This document shows positions 1 through 9,157 of a stretch of 54,475 nt of DNA, one piece after another. Source of the stretch: Flavobacterium sp. BFFFF2 (GTDB lineage Bacteria > Bacteroidota > Bacteroidia > Flavobacteriales > Flavobacteriaceae). The stretch spans positions 1-54,475 of the forward strand of contig NKJD01000023.1 in the NCBI GenBank assembly GCA_002256385.1. Reading direction: 5' to 3'. How positions within the stretch are numbered: the first letter of the stretch is position 1; every line of letters begins with the position of its first letter. The translations under genes were made by a program, and so were the position numbers. Under the pieces are notes generated by a model. That model did no database searches, had not been told where the DNA came from, and saw nothing but the letters and a program-made list of their open reading frames with translations.

Positions 1-114
1 TAGGTTTTCAAGCCGGCAAAATTTCTGAAGCCTTGGAGGAAATTTCGGCTTGAAAACTGGTTTTGCCAAAGGCAAAAATGACATTTATGCGGGCCAAAAA
101 GGCCCTTTCTTTTG

Positions 115-148
115 GTTCGTTTTCTTTTGGCCAGCAAAGAAAATGAAC
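115..148. repeat. Dispersed palindromic repeat, copy A
   Basis: A stem-loop in which GTTCGTTTTCTTT pairs with AAAGAAAATGAAC around a short GGCCAG-containing loop, preceded by the segment GGGCCAAAAAGGCCC, itself a small hairpin. The same core occurs at 8808-8841 and 40501-40534 and in degraded form near 34021 and 52657. It lies in intergenic DNA in every case. I infer a REP-like element; its function is unknown. Confidence 0.8.
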
Positions 149-289
149 AAAATCGTGAATCAACAGCAATAGATCATGTAGAAACCAAAACATCTTATGA
201 AAAGCAATATAAAAACAATGAACCAATTGTTCTAGGCAACAGCGGGCAAAACCGTATTTGCGACCCCTTTCTTCTTTTCTCTCTCTTCC

Positions 290-328
290 AAAAAAAAACC
301 ACCCCGGCGCCCCGAGGTGGTTTAAAGT
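290..328 (-). terminator. Rho-independent terminator of the gene ending at 431
   Basis: Read on the minus strand, an 11-bp stem with one mismatch (AACCACCTCGG with CCGGGGTGGTT) and a GC-rich loop is followed by a run of nine T. It lies about 100 nt after the stop codon of the leftward gene. The same hairpin sequence occurs at 9024-9052 behind another leftward secreted-protein gene. Confidence 0.85.
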
Positions 329-430
329 AAAAATGAAATTACCAGTAATAGTTCGCCTGCGTTGGCAGACTCACATTATGGTGCGGTGATTCAAATTGAA
401 CTTTAAAAAATGAGTTCCTTTTGAATGAGG

Positions 431-3400
431 TTACTTTTTAATAATGCGAACAACCTGTTGGTCGTCACCTTGAGAAATCATTACGTTGTAGATTCCACTC
501 GTGTAATTTGTTCCCAAACTGCGGTTTTCCAATTCGTTGGCTTCCACACTGAATTGCTCCACTTGTTTACCAAGCATGTCATAAACTGAAACTTGAACAG
601 GTGTTTGATTGCCACCTTGAGCCATTAAAACATATTCGGTTTCAAATGGGTTAGGAACGGCTTTCACGGTTAACGAAGTGGCTTCTTCTTCATTTTGACG
701 TGCAATAGACGCAGGTGTTTTTACATTACATGCTGAGCCGTAATCTTGCCATATGGCACCAATCTGGGCCGCAACTCGTACGGAGTACGTCGTGTTTAAA
801 GCCCAGCCAGTATAGTTGCCTAGCTGCATATTAGCGCGCGATGACGTAAAAGTAAGTGTTGTTCCGCCGTTGCTCCACTCAAAGCGGTAAGAAGTGGCTC
901 CCGTAACTGCGTTGCAATACAGAGGAGTCCATTTGTTTGCCAACGTACTTCCGCATTGTGTTGAGCTTACTTTGATTGACTGCGAAATTGATGGAGTGGT
1001 TACCGAACAAGACTCACCATACGCTTGCCATGAACCTGCAATTTGCACTGCTACACGAACTGAGTAAGTGGTTGAAAAAGCCACACCATCTTGAAAACTA
1101 GTTAGCTGAACGTTGTTGCTGCTTCTGTCTAAAGTTCGGACAGTTCCGCCATTAGACACCTCAAAACGATAACCTTGAGCGCCTACCACTTGTCCACAAT
1201 ATAAAGTAGTAGCGGTTGAGGCCAAAGTAGTGCCACATTGAGTCGACAAGATTTTTGTAATTTGTGTTGGTTCAGGTACTATCGAACCACCACTAAGTGA
1301 AGGGAAGTTGGTTAAAACACAAATCGAGTAGGGTCCAAAAACGAAGCCCTTTTGGACAAACGAAACCCCAAGTAAATAGGTTTTGGTTTGCGAAGAAGGT
1401 AAGTCACTTAATTTAAAGCTTGGATTCGGATTTGTTAAAGTAGCAATGTCTGACACATTAAATGTCTTGATTGTCGACTCTGTGTCTAAGTGTACCTGAT
1501 AGCTATCCACTCTTGTAATTTGATCAACAGTAATCCGATCGCTCGTGCTAAAGTTTTTACCACATTGGTTTTCGGTTATTTTTGCTACTGGCGCATTTTG
1601 AGTAGCCACCCTTTTTACTGGTCCAAAAGCTTGCCATTGACCATTTCTTTTCAATGCTACTCTAATTGAAAAATCGGACGCATCATCATATGAATTATAT
1701 GGATTGCGATACATATAGTAAGGCGAGGTCTGTGCCGAACTTCCCGTAAAATTAGTTGCGTTTAAGTCTGACAGTTTAAACATTGGACGATTCGTTTCAA
1801 TCACCCATTGGCCATTAAATTGATCATTCACTTCGAATTTATATCCTTCAGTATATCCATAAGCCGAGGTGCAATCAATAAAGTTTGAAAGCGCTAAAAT
1901 ATTTGATGTTAGTATTTTAGCATCGTCAACTAAGCCATTGCAATCATCATCAATATTATTAAAAAAAACTTCATTTGCCCCAGGGTTAATAGCTGATTTG
2001 GTGTCGTCACAATCTAATGTGCCAAAAAGGGCATATCCAGCAGGAGGCGTAAACGAAGAACCCGAGCAGGCCGTTTGAAGATTGGTATTTGACGGAAATC
2101 CATCGCTATCAGCATCTAATCCAAATGAATAAGTAGTAGACTTTAGTGGGTTTGTGTCGTCGCAATCAGCAGGGCCAAATGCTAAATAACCTGAAGGAAT
2201 TGTTCCATTTACGGGCAAAAGCAAAACAGAAAGTGCCTGTTGTTCGTTTGTTAGCGTAGTGATATATCCGTCTCCATCTTGGTCTCTATAGACATAATTG
2301 GTACAAGAAGCTGTTAACTTTAGTTGATTTCTTTGGTTTCCTGTGGCGCCTATTACTTGACCATAAATTACTTGTCCATTTGCAAGGGCAGTTCCAGAGG
2401 TTAATACACTTGTTGAATCGGCTGTTAAATACCAATTATAATCCGTTGACAGTGCACCCACAGTTGGTGTTGCATAGGCAAAACAAAACGACAGCGTATT
2501 CATTATTTTTGTTATTGTTTGTTGATTCGGTTTGGTTGAAGCAAAAACAAGGTTGTCTTGATTATCAACAATAATTGATCTACTCTGATCACCATAATCA
2601 AGTGTAGCAGAAATGACAGTTAGTTCAGCTGCGTTTGAAGTATAATTTAATTTAAAAACACTGTTGGAATAATAACCTAACGATTGTCCACCTGTGCTTT
2701 TTTTAACAGTGCCACTCGTGTAAATGGATTTGCTGTTTTCGTTGATGTCCAAAGCATATAAGTAGTTCGCATTAACCTGTTTAAACCAATTGGCCGAAGT
2801 TCCAGCTTGGTTCAAACACAATACAAATGAGGTAATGTAGTTGCTTGGATTTGCATTTGAAATACTCAACCCACCAATTGTTAAGGTAGTTGACTTAAAA
2901 GCACCTGCTACATAAATATTATTAGCAAGGTCAGTTGTTACCGCATAAGCTTCGTCTAAGAGCGCTCCACTGGCGCCTTTAGCCCATTGAATAGTGCCGC
3001 TTGTGTTAAATTTGGCCACAAACAAGTCACTAGAGCTGCTGCTATTGGTGATATTGTTAGACGAACCAAAAGACAAACTAGTTGATTCAAAATAACCCAC
3101 TGCAACCACATCTCCTGCAGCGTCAACCGACAAACCATTCAGTTTGTCATCATTGCCATTACCATATCCGTTTGCCCACTGCATGGCTCCTGAACCATCA
3201 AGTTTTGCAATAAAAAAGTTAGCGTTGGAATTGCCATTTGTCAAACCAATGCTTCCAAATGTTAAATTGGTCGATGTATAATTGCCACCCATGAACACAT
3301 TCCCCGAAGGATCTACGTCCAATGCCGTTACTTCGTCCAATCCGGTTTTTGTAGAACTTCCTTGGGCCCAAATAACTGCTCCTGTCGGGTCTAGTTTTAC

Positions 3401-3835
3401 AACAAACAAACTAGAATTAGTTCCGGTTACAGTTTGGGTATTGCTAAACACAATTGAAGTTGAATTAAATTTACCTGCTAGGTAAATGTTTCCCGAGCTG
3501 TCTGTTGTGATGGCGTTTACAACGTCATCGCTGTTTCCACCAAAACTTTTCGCCCACACAACGCTGCCGTCTGCGGCATACTTAATCAAATAAATATCTG
3601 ATCCTCCCGCGCAACTTAATTGCGTTCCGTCAATTGTGATATTTGATTTAAAATGCCCCGTAGCAAATAAATTGTTGCTGTCGTCTTTGGCTACTAAATT
3701 AGATTTAGAGGCGTCAAATCCATTTGAATCAGACAGTTGTTTGGACCAGCGCACTTCTTGAGCGCTCGTACAAAACCCCATTGCCAACGCGCAAATGGCT
3801 AATAAAGTTCGGTTAAATTGAATAAAATTTTTCAT
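431..3835 (-). CDS. T9SS-sorted surface protein with SBBP-type repeats and DxDxDG-type metal-binding region
   Basis: An 1134-residue secreted protein. Residues 1-25 form a signal peptide ending near TSAQ. Residues about 30-450 hold roughly six repeats with the pattern of SBBP beta-propeller repeats (A-K-x-x-G-G ... D-x-x-G-N-I-Y-x-A-G). Residues about 515-640 carry DQDGDGY, DADSDG, DCDD and DDDCNGLVDD, the pattern of the putative metal-binding (MopE-like) region, which suggests calcium binding. Residues about 820-1050 hold repeated fibronectin-like modules starting with a CG pair (QCGTTLAS, QCGSTLAN). The last 75 residues, from AVPNPF to VVRIIKK, are a T9SS type A sorting domain, so the protein should cross the outer membrane and be attached or released there. 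The two neighbouring leftward genes share the C-terminal modules. Its ligand or substrate is unknown; no enzyme domain is visible. Confidence 0.9.
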   Translation of the reverse strand: MKNFIQFNRTLLAICALAMGFCTSAQEVRWSKQLSDSNGFDASKSNLVAKDDSNNLFATGHFKSNITIDGTQLSCAGGSDIYLIKYAADGSVVWAKSFGGNSDDVVNAITTDSSGNIYLAGKFNSTSIVFSNTQTVTGTNSSLFVVKLDPTGAVIWAQGSSTKTGLDEVTALDVDPSGNVFMGGNYTSTNLTFGSIGLTNGNSNANFFIAKLDGSGAMQWANGYGNGNDDKLNGLSVDAAGDVVAVGYFESTSLSFGSSNNITNSSSSSDLFVAKFNTSGTIQWAKGASGALLDEAYAVTTDLANNIYVAGAFKSTTLTIGGLSISNANPSNYITSFVLCLNQAGTSANWFKQVNANYLYALDINENSKSIYTSGTVKKSTGGQSLGYYSNSVFKLNYTSNAAELTVISATLDYGDQSRSIIVDNQDNLVFASTKPNQQTITKIMNTLSFCFAYATPTVGALSTDYNWYLTADSTSVLTSGTALANGQVIYGQVIGATGNQRNQLKLTASCTNYVYRDQDGDGYITTLTNEQQALSVLLLPVNGTIPSGYLAFGPADCDDTNPLKSTTYSFGLDADSDGFPSNTNLQTACSGSSFTPPAGYALFGTLDCDDTKSAINPGANEVFFNNIDDDCNGLVDDAKILTSNILALSNFIDCTSAYGYTEGYKFEVNDQFNGQWVIETNRPMFKLSDLNATNFTGSSAQTSPYYMYRNPYNSYDDASDFSIRVALKRNGQWQAFGPVKRVATQNAPVAKITENQCGKNFSTSDRITVDQITRVDSYQVHLDTESTIKTFNVSDIATLTNPNPSFKLSDLPSSQTKTYLLGVSFVQKGFVFGPYSICVLTNFPSLSGGSIVPEPTQITKILSTQCGTTLASTATTLYCGQVVGAQGYRFEVSNGGTVRTLDRSSNNVQLTSFQDGVAFSTTYSVRVAVQIAGSWQAYGESCSVTTPSISQSIKVSSTQCGSTLANKWTPLYCNAVTGATSYRFEWSNGGTTLTFTSSRANMQLGNYTGWALNTTYSVRVAAQIGAIWQDYGSACNVKTPASIARQNEEEATSLTVKAVPNPFETEYVLMAQGGNQTPVQVSVYDMLGKQVEQFSVEANELENRSLGTNYTSGIYNVMISQGDDQQVVRIIKK

Positions 3836-4442
3836 GCATAATGTTTTAATTATTTAACTTTTAAAGCTTTAAGCTTGTTTCTGCTATTTTCATTTCATCA
3901 TTTGTTTAATAATGCTTTGTCAAGGGTGCAGTCCCTATTTTTGTATTTCAAGTAAATAATGTTACATAGGCAAACTCGATTTTAATGTTTCGCTGATATT
4001 ATTTGAACTTTTGAATTATTTACTTCTGATTGATTGTAAATAGCAATGCTAATTCTCTGAATATATCAAGTTTTTCAATGTTTGTTTATTGATTTAATTT
4101 CAAGTTAAATCAATTGAAATACCCGAGATACAATTTAAAATTCCTTTATTTTCTCGTTCAGAGCTGCTTTTTTTCCTAGCTACTGAATGGCATTGAACGC
4201 GCCTTTTTATAGGTTGGGTTGTAGTAGTTTCTTATCAGGCTGATTTTTTTTAAATTAAATGATTTGACTATTAACCCTTGTAAACCCAAGAAGAAAACAC
4301 CTTTAATCAATTTGCATTTAACAACAAAAAAAAGCATATCAGTAACCTTTGAAGTACCTTCCTTTTTGAATTACTTATTGATTGTTGATTTGTTGGATAA
4401 ACCTTTGTCAAAGTGTTGAACTTTGACAAAGGTTTTTAAAAC
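3836..4442. other. AT-rich intergenic stretch
   Basis: About 600 nt of AT-rich DNA without a coding frame, between the start of the first and the end of the second leftward secreted-protein gene. It must hold the promoter of the former, but I see no clear TAnnTTTG box close to that start. The only well-defined structure is the terminator hairpin near its right end. Confidence 0.6.
4399..4437. terminator. Perfect 15-bp hairpin, likely terminator of the gene ending at 4443
   Basis: AAACCTTTGTCAAAG (4399-4413) and CTTTGACAAAGGTTT (4421-4435) are exact reverse complements around a 7-nt loop. It lies directly downstream of the leftward stop codon at 4443. The minus strand has only a short T run after it, so termination strength is uncertain; the plus-strand side has five T. 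Confidence 0.7.
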
Positions 4443-7400
4443 TTATTTCTTAATAATCCGAACAACCTGTTGGTCATCGCCTTGCGAAATCATGACGTTG
4501 TAAATGCCGCTGGCGTAGTTGGTTCCTAAACTGCGGTTTTCAAGTTCATGAGTTTCTGCGCTAAATTGCTCTACTTGTTTGCCAAGCATATCATATACAG
4601 AAACTTGAACTGGTGTTTGGTTGCCACCTTGAGCCATTAAAACGTATTCTGATTCAAATGGATTTGGAATGGCTTTGATGCTTAATGCAACTTCGTTTTC
4701 TGAAATACCACGTGCCAAAGTAGCAGGTGTTTTCACGTTACACGCTGAACCATAAGCTTGCCAAGTACCCCCAAATTGAACGGCTACACGTACTGAATAA
4801 GTCGTGTTTAAAGCCCAACCTGTATAGTTTCCTAATTGCATATTTGACAATGAAGAAGTATAAGTTAATGTTGAACCACCATTGGTCCACTCAAAGCGGT
4901 AAGCTGTTGCGCCTGTTACTGCGCTGCAGTACAAAATGCTCCATTTACCTGCCAAAGTGCTACCACACTGGTTGGTTCTAACTTGGGTGCTGGCGGCTGG
5001 GGTGGTCACGGTACAAGTTGCACCGTACGTTTGCCAGGTATTTGACACTTGAGCAGCCACACGTACTGAATAAGGTGTGCCATAAGCAACTCCTCCTGAA
5101 AGGTTGTTGATTTGAACATTGTTGGTAGTGCTGTCAAGGGTACGCGAAACACCTCCAAATGTAAACTCAAAGCGGTAAGCTTGTGCGTTTACAATTTGAC
5201 CACAATAAATAGGTGTAGTCATTGATCCCAAAATACCACCACATTGACTTGAAATTACTTGCGTGGTGTTAGCCAAAGAAGGCGTTGTTAAAGAACAAGC
5301 TGCACCGAAATCACCATATTGACCATTAAAACCAGCGGCAACACGGATGCTGTAAGCAGTGTTGTACGCATTTGTTCCTTGTAATTGGGTCAAGTCAAAT
5401 GAATTGGTTGCCGAATAAATGGTACGTGTACTTCCATTTCCAGTTACTTCAAATAAGTAATTGGTAGCGTTGGCTACAGCCGTTGCAGTAATAGGAGCTG
5501 TAATGGCATTTAAACGTGAACCACAAGCAGGAGAAGACACTGAAGTAAGTGAATAAACAACTACTGTAACCATTGAACGGGTGCTTTCGCAACCATTTTG
5601 GGTTTGGGTCGCATAATATGTACCACTTGTTAAAACAGTAGTTGCTGGCAATGCAGTTGCTGCATTGGCGGAGGCATACACATTATAAGAACTGCCATAT
5701 CCTGGCACTGATGACAACGCAATGCCACCGTTTAAAAAGTACGATTGTGAAGCCAAAGCAGGAGTGGTGTTGATGGTTACTGAAACCGCAGTTCTGGCAC
5801 TTTCGATGGCATTTAAGGTTTGAGATACAAAATAAGTGGTAGTGGTTAAAACGGTGCTATTGGTTAAAGCAGTACCTCCGCTTTGCGCAGCATACCATTT
5901 TAAGCTGCTACCTGTAGCCACTAAATTGGCCACGGTTGCACCTGTGCAAAAGGTTTGGGAAGAAGCGGTGGGAACAGCAGTTACGTTGCAGTTGGTGGAA
6001 TAACTTGCCGTGGCGTCTTTTGTCCAGTTCGCATTAGCTGCAGCAGCAGTTGGATTTGAAACGGTGATGCAGCTTAGGTTAGGGTTATTTGAACAGTCTA
6101 ACATTTGTAGATTAGTTAAACCACTTAAGTTTAAACTTGTAATTTGATTAAAACCACAACTTAAAGTTTGTAAGTTAGTTAAAGCGCCCAAACCTAAACC
6201 TGATAAATTATTTCCTAGGCATTCTAGGTATTTTAAAGAACTACAACCACTCACATTTAAAGTTGATAATATGTTAGCGGTACAATTTAAAGTTTCTAAT
6301 GCAGAAAATCCGCTTACATTTAAAGTAGAGAGTTGTGATTGAGTACAGTTAAGATCTTTTAAGGCGAAACAGTTGCTTAAGTTTAAATTTAATAGACCAC
6401 GGTTTTCATAACTATTAAAAGAAGTTAACGCCAAACATCCGCTCACGTTAATATTCGTTAGCATATTATTGTCATAAAGTACTACACTTTGTAAATTTAA
6501 ATATCCGCTCAAGTTTAAACTTGTTAATTGTTCCATGTGGGATAAAGAAAAAGATTGTAGACTGGTAAAATCCTCTAATCCTGTTAAATCAGAAATACTA
6601 AGATTACCGTAAGAATTACTTAAACTCAAACTCGTTACCCCACTAATAGCCGAAGTTACTACCTGATGGTCGCCATTCACGGTATCAATACCTAAATCAA
6701 ACAGGGCTTGCTCAAAGTTGGCATCGGGAATGGCGGTATAAGAAACAATAGTTACTGCTACTGATGTCCGCGCACTTTCTACCCCGCCTACAGTTTGGCT
6801 AACATAATACGTACCTGTACTGAGCACTGTGCTCGTAGTTAGTACTGTGCCACCTGTTGCTGCTGCGTACCATTGCAGGTTGCTGCCCGTGGCTACTAAA
6901 CTAGCAACGGTGGAACCTGAGGTTAGGGTTTGCGCATTGGCAGTTGGGGTAGGCGTTGGATCTGCCGAAAGTTTTACAATCCAACAATCACTTCTTCCAT
7001 GATTTCCAGAAACATCTCCATCATTTGAATCCGAATTGCCTGCTAATAGGTAGCCACCATCTGTAGTAATTTGAACACTAATTGCTGAATCGCTACTTGT
7101 TCCACCTACTGTTTTTTGCCAAACTAAATTGCCCGTTGAAGAGAGTTTAACGGCCCAAAAATCAGTTTCTCCATGATTTCCAGAAACATCTCCGTCGGTG
7201 GAATTGGTCTGACCTGCAACTATATAACTTCCTTCGTTTGTGAGTTGAATATTTTGAGCACTTTCATTTCCTGTTCCTCCTATTGCTTTTTCCCATTGCA
7301 AGACTCCAGTGGCCGATAGTTTAACAATCCATGCGTCACGACCATGATTCCCTGTCACATCACCATCTGTAGACCAAGAATTACCTGCTACCACATATCC

Positions 7401-8237
7401 ACCGTCAGGGGTAGTTTGAATGCTGTTAGGAATATCTAAGTGTGTTCCTCCAAAACATGCTTGCCACTGAAGATTTCCTGTTGTAGATAGTTTTACTACC
7501 CAAAAATCATAAAACCCATGGTTCCCTATTACATCTCCGTCGGTGGATTGCGTCAAACAAGCCAAAATATAGCCGCCATCTGGTGTAGTTTTAATGCTTG
7601 ATGCGCCATCTTGATTTGATCCACCAAGACAATTTTGCCACACTAGCGTTCCCGTTGTAGATAGTTTTGCAACCCAAGCATCACCCCCGCCATGATTTCC
7701 TATAACATCCCCATCAAATGAAGTCGTTGAACCAGAAACAACATAACCACCATCTGAGGTGAGTTGAATGCCATTAAAAGAATCATAACTAGTTCCGCCA
7801 AACGTTTTTTGCCAAGTCAAATTGCCTGCTCCAGTAAGCTTAACGACCCACGCGTCCTGACTTCCGTGATTTCCTGTTACATCACCATCATTTGATTGAG
7901 TATAACCAACCATAATAAAACCACCGTCTGGAGTAGATTGAATGCTTGATGCATAATCATCGCTTGTTCCGCCCAGACATTTTTGCCATAAGATGGTTCC
8001 CGAAGCTCCTAGTTTAACGATCCAAGCATCATTACCTCCATGATTTCCTGAAACATTTAGGTTAGTTGATCTGGTGTAGCCCGCCATTATATAGCCGCCA
8101 TCGGAGGTTGGTTGAATAGTTGAAACATATTCATCACTTGTACCCCCTAAGGTTTTTTGCCATTCAATGTATGGAGATTGGGCAAAAGCAACCATTTGCA
8201 CGAGCGCAAGAACCAGTGAAAGTAATATTTTTTTCAT
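4443..8237 (-). CDS. T9SS-sorted surface protein with propeller-like, leucine-rich and Ig-like modules
   Basis: A 1264-residue modular secreted protein. Residues 1-19 are a signal peptide (MKKILLSLVLALVQMVAFAQ). Residues about 25-430 contain seven repeats of about 57 residues with the pattern W-Q-K-x-x-G-G-T-x-x-D ... T-x-D-G-G-Y-x-x-A-G ... G-N-H-G-x-x-D-x-W-x-V-K-L, a propeller-like array. An Ig-like module follows (NLQWYAAATGG), then about ten irregular leucine-rich repeats (residues about 525-725, LTSLNLSG), a second Ig-like module and the same CG-type fibronectin-like modules as in the neighbouring genes. The C-terminal 75 residues form a T9SS type A sorting domain. Leucine-rich and Ig-like modules suggest adhesion or protein binding, but no partner can be named. 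It sits between two related leftward genes and has its own terminator. Confidence 0.9.
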   Translation of the reverse strand: MKKILLSLVLALVQMVAFAQSPYIEWQKTLGGTSDEYVSTIQPTSDGGYIMAGYTRSTNLNVSGNHGGNDAWIVKLGASGTILWQKCLGGTSDDYASSIQSTPDGGFIMVGYTQSNDGDVTGNHGSQDAWVVKLTGAGNLTWQKTFGGTSYDSFNGIQLTSDGGYVVSGSTTSFDGDVIGNHGGGDAWVAKLSTTGTLVWQNCLGGSNQDGASSIKTTPDGGYILACLTQSTDGDVIGNHGFYDFWVVKLSTTGNLQWQACFGGTHLDIPNSIQTTPDGGYVVAGNSWSTDGDVTGNHGRDAWIVKLSATGVLQWEKAIGGTGNESAQNIQLTNEGSYIVAGQTNSTDGDVSGNHGETDFWAVKLSSTGNLVWQKTVGGTSSDSAISVQITTDGGYLLAGNSDSNDGDVSGNHGRSDCWIVKLSADPTPTPTANAQTLTSGSTVASLVATGSNLQWYAAATGGTVLTTSTVLSTGTYYVSQTVGGVESARTSVAVTIVSYTAIPDANFEQALFDLGIDTVNGDHQVVTSAISGVTSLSLSNSYGNLSISDLTGLEDFTSLQSFSLSHMEQLTSLNLSGYLNLQSVVLYDNNMLTNINVSGCLALTSFNSYENRGLLNLNLSNCFALKDLNCTQSQLSTLNVSGFSALETLNCTANILSTLNVSGCSSLKYLECLGNNLSGLGLGALTNLQTLSCGFNQITSLNLSGLTNLQMLDCSNNPNLSCITVSNPTAAAANANWTKDATASYSTNCNVTAVPTASSQTFCTGATVANLVATGSSLKWYAAQSGGTALTNSTVLTTTTYFVSQTLNAIESARTAVSVTINTTPALASQSYFLNGGIALSSVPGYGSSYNVYASANAATALPATTVLTSGTYYATQTQNGCESTRSMVTVVVYSLTSVSSPACGSRLNAITAPITATAVANATNYLFEVTGNGSTRTIYSATNSFDLTQLQGTNAYNTAYSIRVAAGFNGQYGDFGAACSLTTPSLANTTQVISSQCGGILGSMTTPIYCGQIVNAQAYRFEFTFGGVSRTLDSTTNNVQINNLSGGVAYGTPYSVRVAAQVSNTWQTYGATCTVTTPAASTQVRTNQCGSTLAGKWSILYCSAVTGATAYRFEWTNGGSTLTYTSSLSNMQLGNYTGWALNTTYSVRVAVQFGGTWQAYGSACNVKTPATLARGISENEVALSIKAIPNPFESEYVLMAQGGNQTPVQVSVYDMLGKQVEQFSAETHELENRSLGTNYASGIYNVMISQGDDQQVVRIIKK

Positions 8238-8393
8238 GAAATTTTTTTTCTCCCTGCTCTAAAGGCTTCGCAGGTCTTGCCTTGTTAATCACTAAATAAG
8301 ATAAAGTTATATTCCCCAAACGGGAGCTAGCAAGTAGTACTCAAAGGTACCCTGCCTTTTGGCGTCCCACAATACCTATAAATGGGTATTTTT

Positions 8394-8446
8394 TAGTCCA
8401 AAGTCTAAAGTCCAAAGTCTAAAGTCCAAAGTCCAAAGACTTTTTA
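8394..8446. repeat. Heptad tandem array AAAGTCY
   Basis: Six or so head-to-tail copies of AAAGTCC or AAAGTCT, ending in AAAGACTTTTT, which can fold back on the last unit. The array is bracketed by an inverted pair, AATACCTAT (8371-8379) and ATAGGTATT (8450-8458). A second, longer array with the same unit lies at 52425-52513. Confidence 0.8.
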
Positions 8447-8807
8447 CGAATAGGTATTATGTAGTCTGAACGCTCAGTTCCCGCAAGGCACTTCCGAAGC
8501 CCACCCATCCATTTGTTTCAAGTTTACCTTCGCTCCGTTCGGCCTTTGGCCTCGGGTCAGGTTTTTTAAAGTTATTGACATTGTCCTATTATGATTAGAC
8601 TCCTCCTTCGTCGGAGTGACAAAAAAAGTTTTCAATCAATATTAAGTCGTCTGCGAAGCTTTACAAAAGCCGGCCCGCATATGTAGTCATAAGTTTCGCT
8701 AGCCGCAAAAAATCCTGAAGCCTTGGAGGGATTTTCGGCCAAGTGAAACTGGTTTTGCCGAAGGCAAAAATGACCTTTTATGCGGGCCAAAAAGGCCTTT
8801 TCTTTTA

Positions 8808-8841
8808 GTTCGTTTTCTTTGGGCCAGCAAAGAAAATGAAC
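8808..8841. repeat. Dispersed palindromic repeat, copy B
   Basis: GTTCGTTTTCTTTG and CAAAGAAAATGAAC form a 14-bp stem with one G/T pair around the loop GGCCAG after a G. The left flank (GCGGGCCAAAAAGGCC, then CTTTTCTTTTAGTTC) matches copy A, and homology to copy A extends over about 240 nt in total. Confidence 0.85.
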
Positions 8842-9018
8842 AAAGGTCAATCAATAGAAAGGGATCTTTTTAAAATCTAAATTTCTTATGAAAAACAATA
8901 TAAAGCCAAGAACTAATTGTTCTAGGTAACATTAGACAAAAACGAATTTTGCGACTTAGATGTCGGGCGACCAAAATGGTCGCCCCGACATGCACTCACT
9001 CAATCTTTCCTCTATCTT

Positions 9019-9052
9019 AAAAAACCACCCCGGCGCCCCGAGGTGGTTTCAA
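9019..9052 (-). terminator. Rho-independent terminator of the gene ending at 9158
   Basis: The same hairpin as at 290-328: on the minus strand AACCACCTCGG pairs with CCGGGGTGGTT and is followed by a T run. The DNA between it and the stop codon at 9158 is also closely similar to 330-430, showing that the two 3' flanks are duplicates. Confidence 0.85.
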
Positions 9053-9157
9053 AGTAAGTATGAAATTACCACTAATACATTGTCTGCATGAGCAGACTCA
9101 AATTATGGTGCGGTGATTCAAATTGAACTTTAAAAAAAGAGTTCGATCTGAATGAAG

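Larger units (their letters stand above)
1..430. other. Gene-free left edge with dispersed repeat and terminator
   Basis: No convincing gene lies here. The stretch holds a copy of a dispersed palindromic repeat (about 20-150) and the terminator of the leftward gene that ends at 431. The whole block from about 20 to 430 resembles 8690-9157, the 3' flank of the third secreted-protein gene. Small open frames on either strand encode only translations of the repeat and are not counted as genes. Confidence 0.7.
8238..9157. other. Repeat-rich intergenic region
   Basis: About 920 nt without a believable gene. It contains a heptad AAAGTCY array (8394-8446), a GC-rich hairpin segment around 8527-8560, a palindromic repeat copy (8808-8841), a strong hairpin at 8960-8991 (ATGTCGGGCGACC pairing with GGTCGCCCCGACAT, one bulge) and the terminator of the next leftward gene (9024-9052). 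The open frame at 8632-8850 is a translation of the repeat and matches a similar frame at the left window edge. Confidence 0.75.

Noticed and set aside
8..226. Open frame on the minus strand encoding a 72-residue peptide with FVHFLCWPKENEPKERAF
   Set aside because: It is a translation of the dispersed palindromic repeat; a matching frame occurs at 8632-8850 where the same repeat lies. Such frames are commonly misannotated.
8632..8850. Open frame on the minus strand with FVHFLCWPKENELKEKAF
   Set aside because: Repeat-derived, as above; no coding signature outside the repeat.
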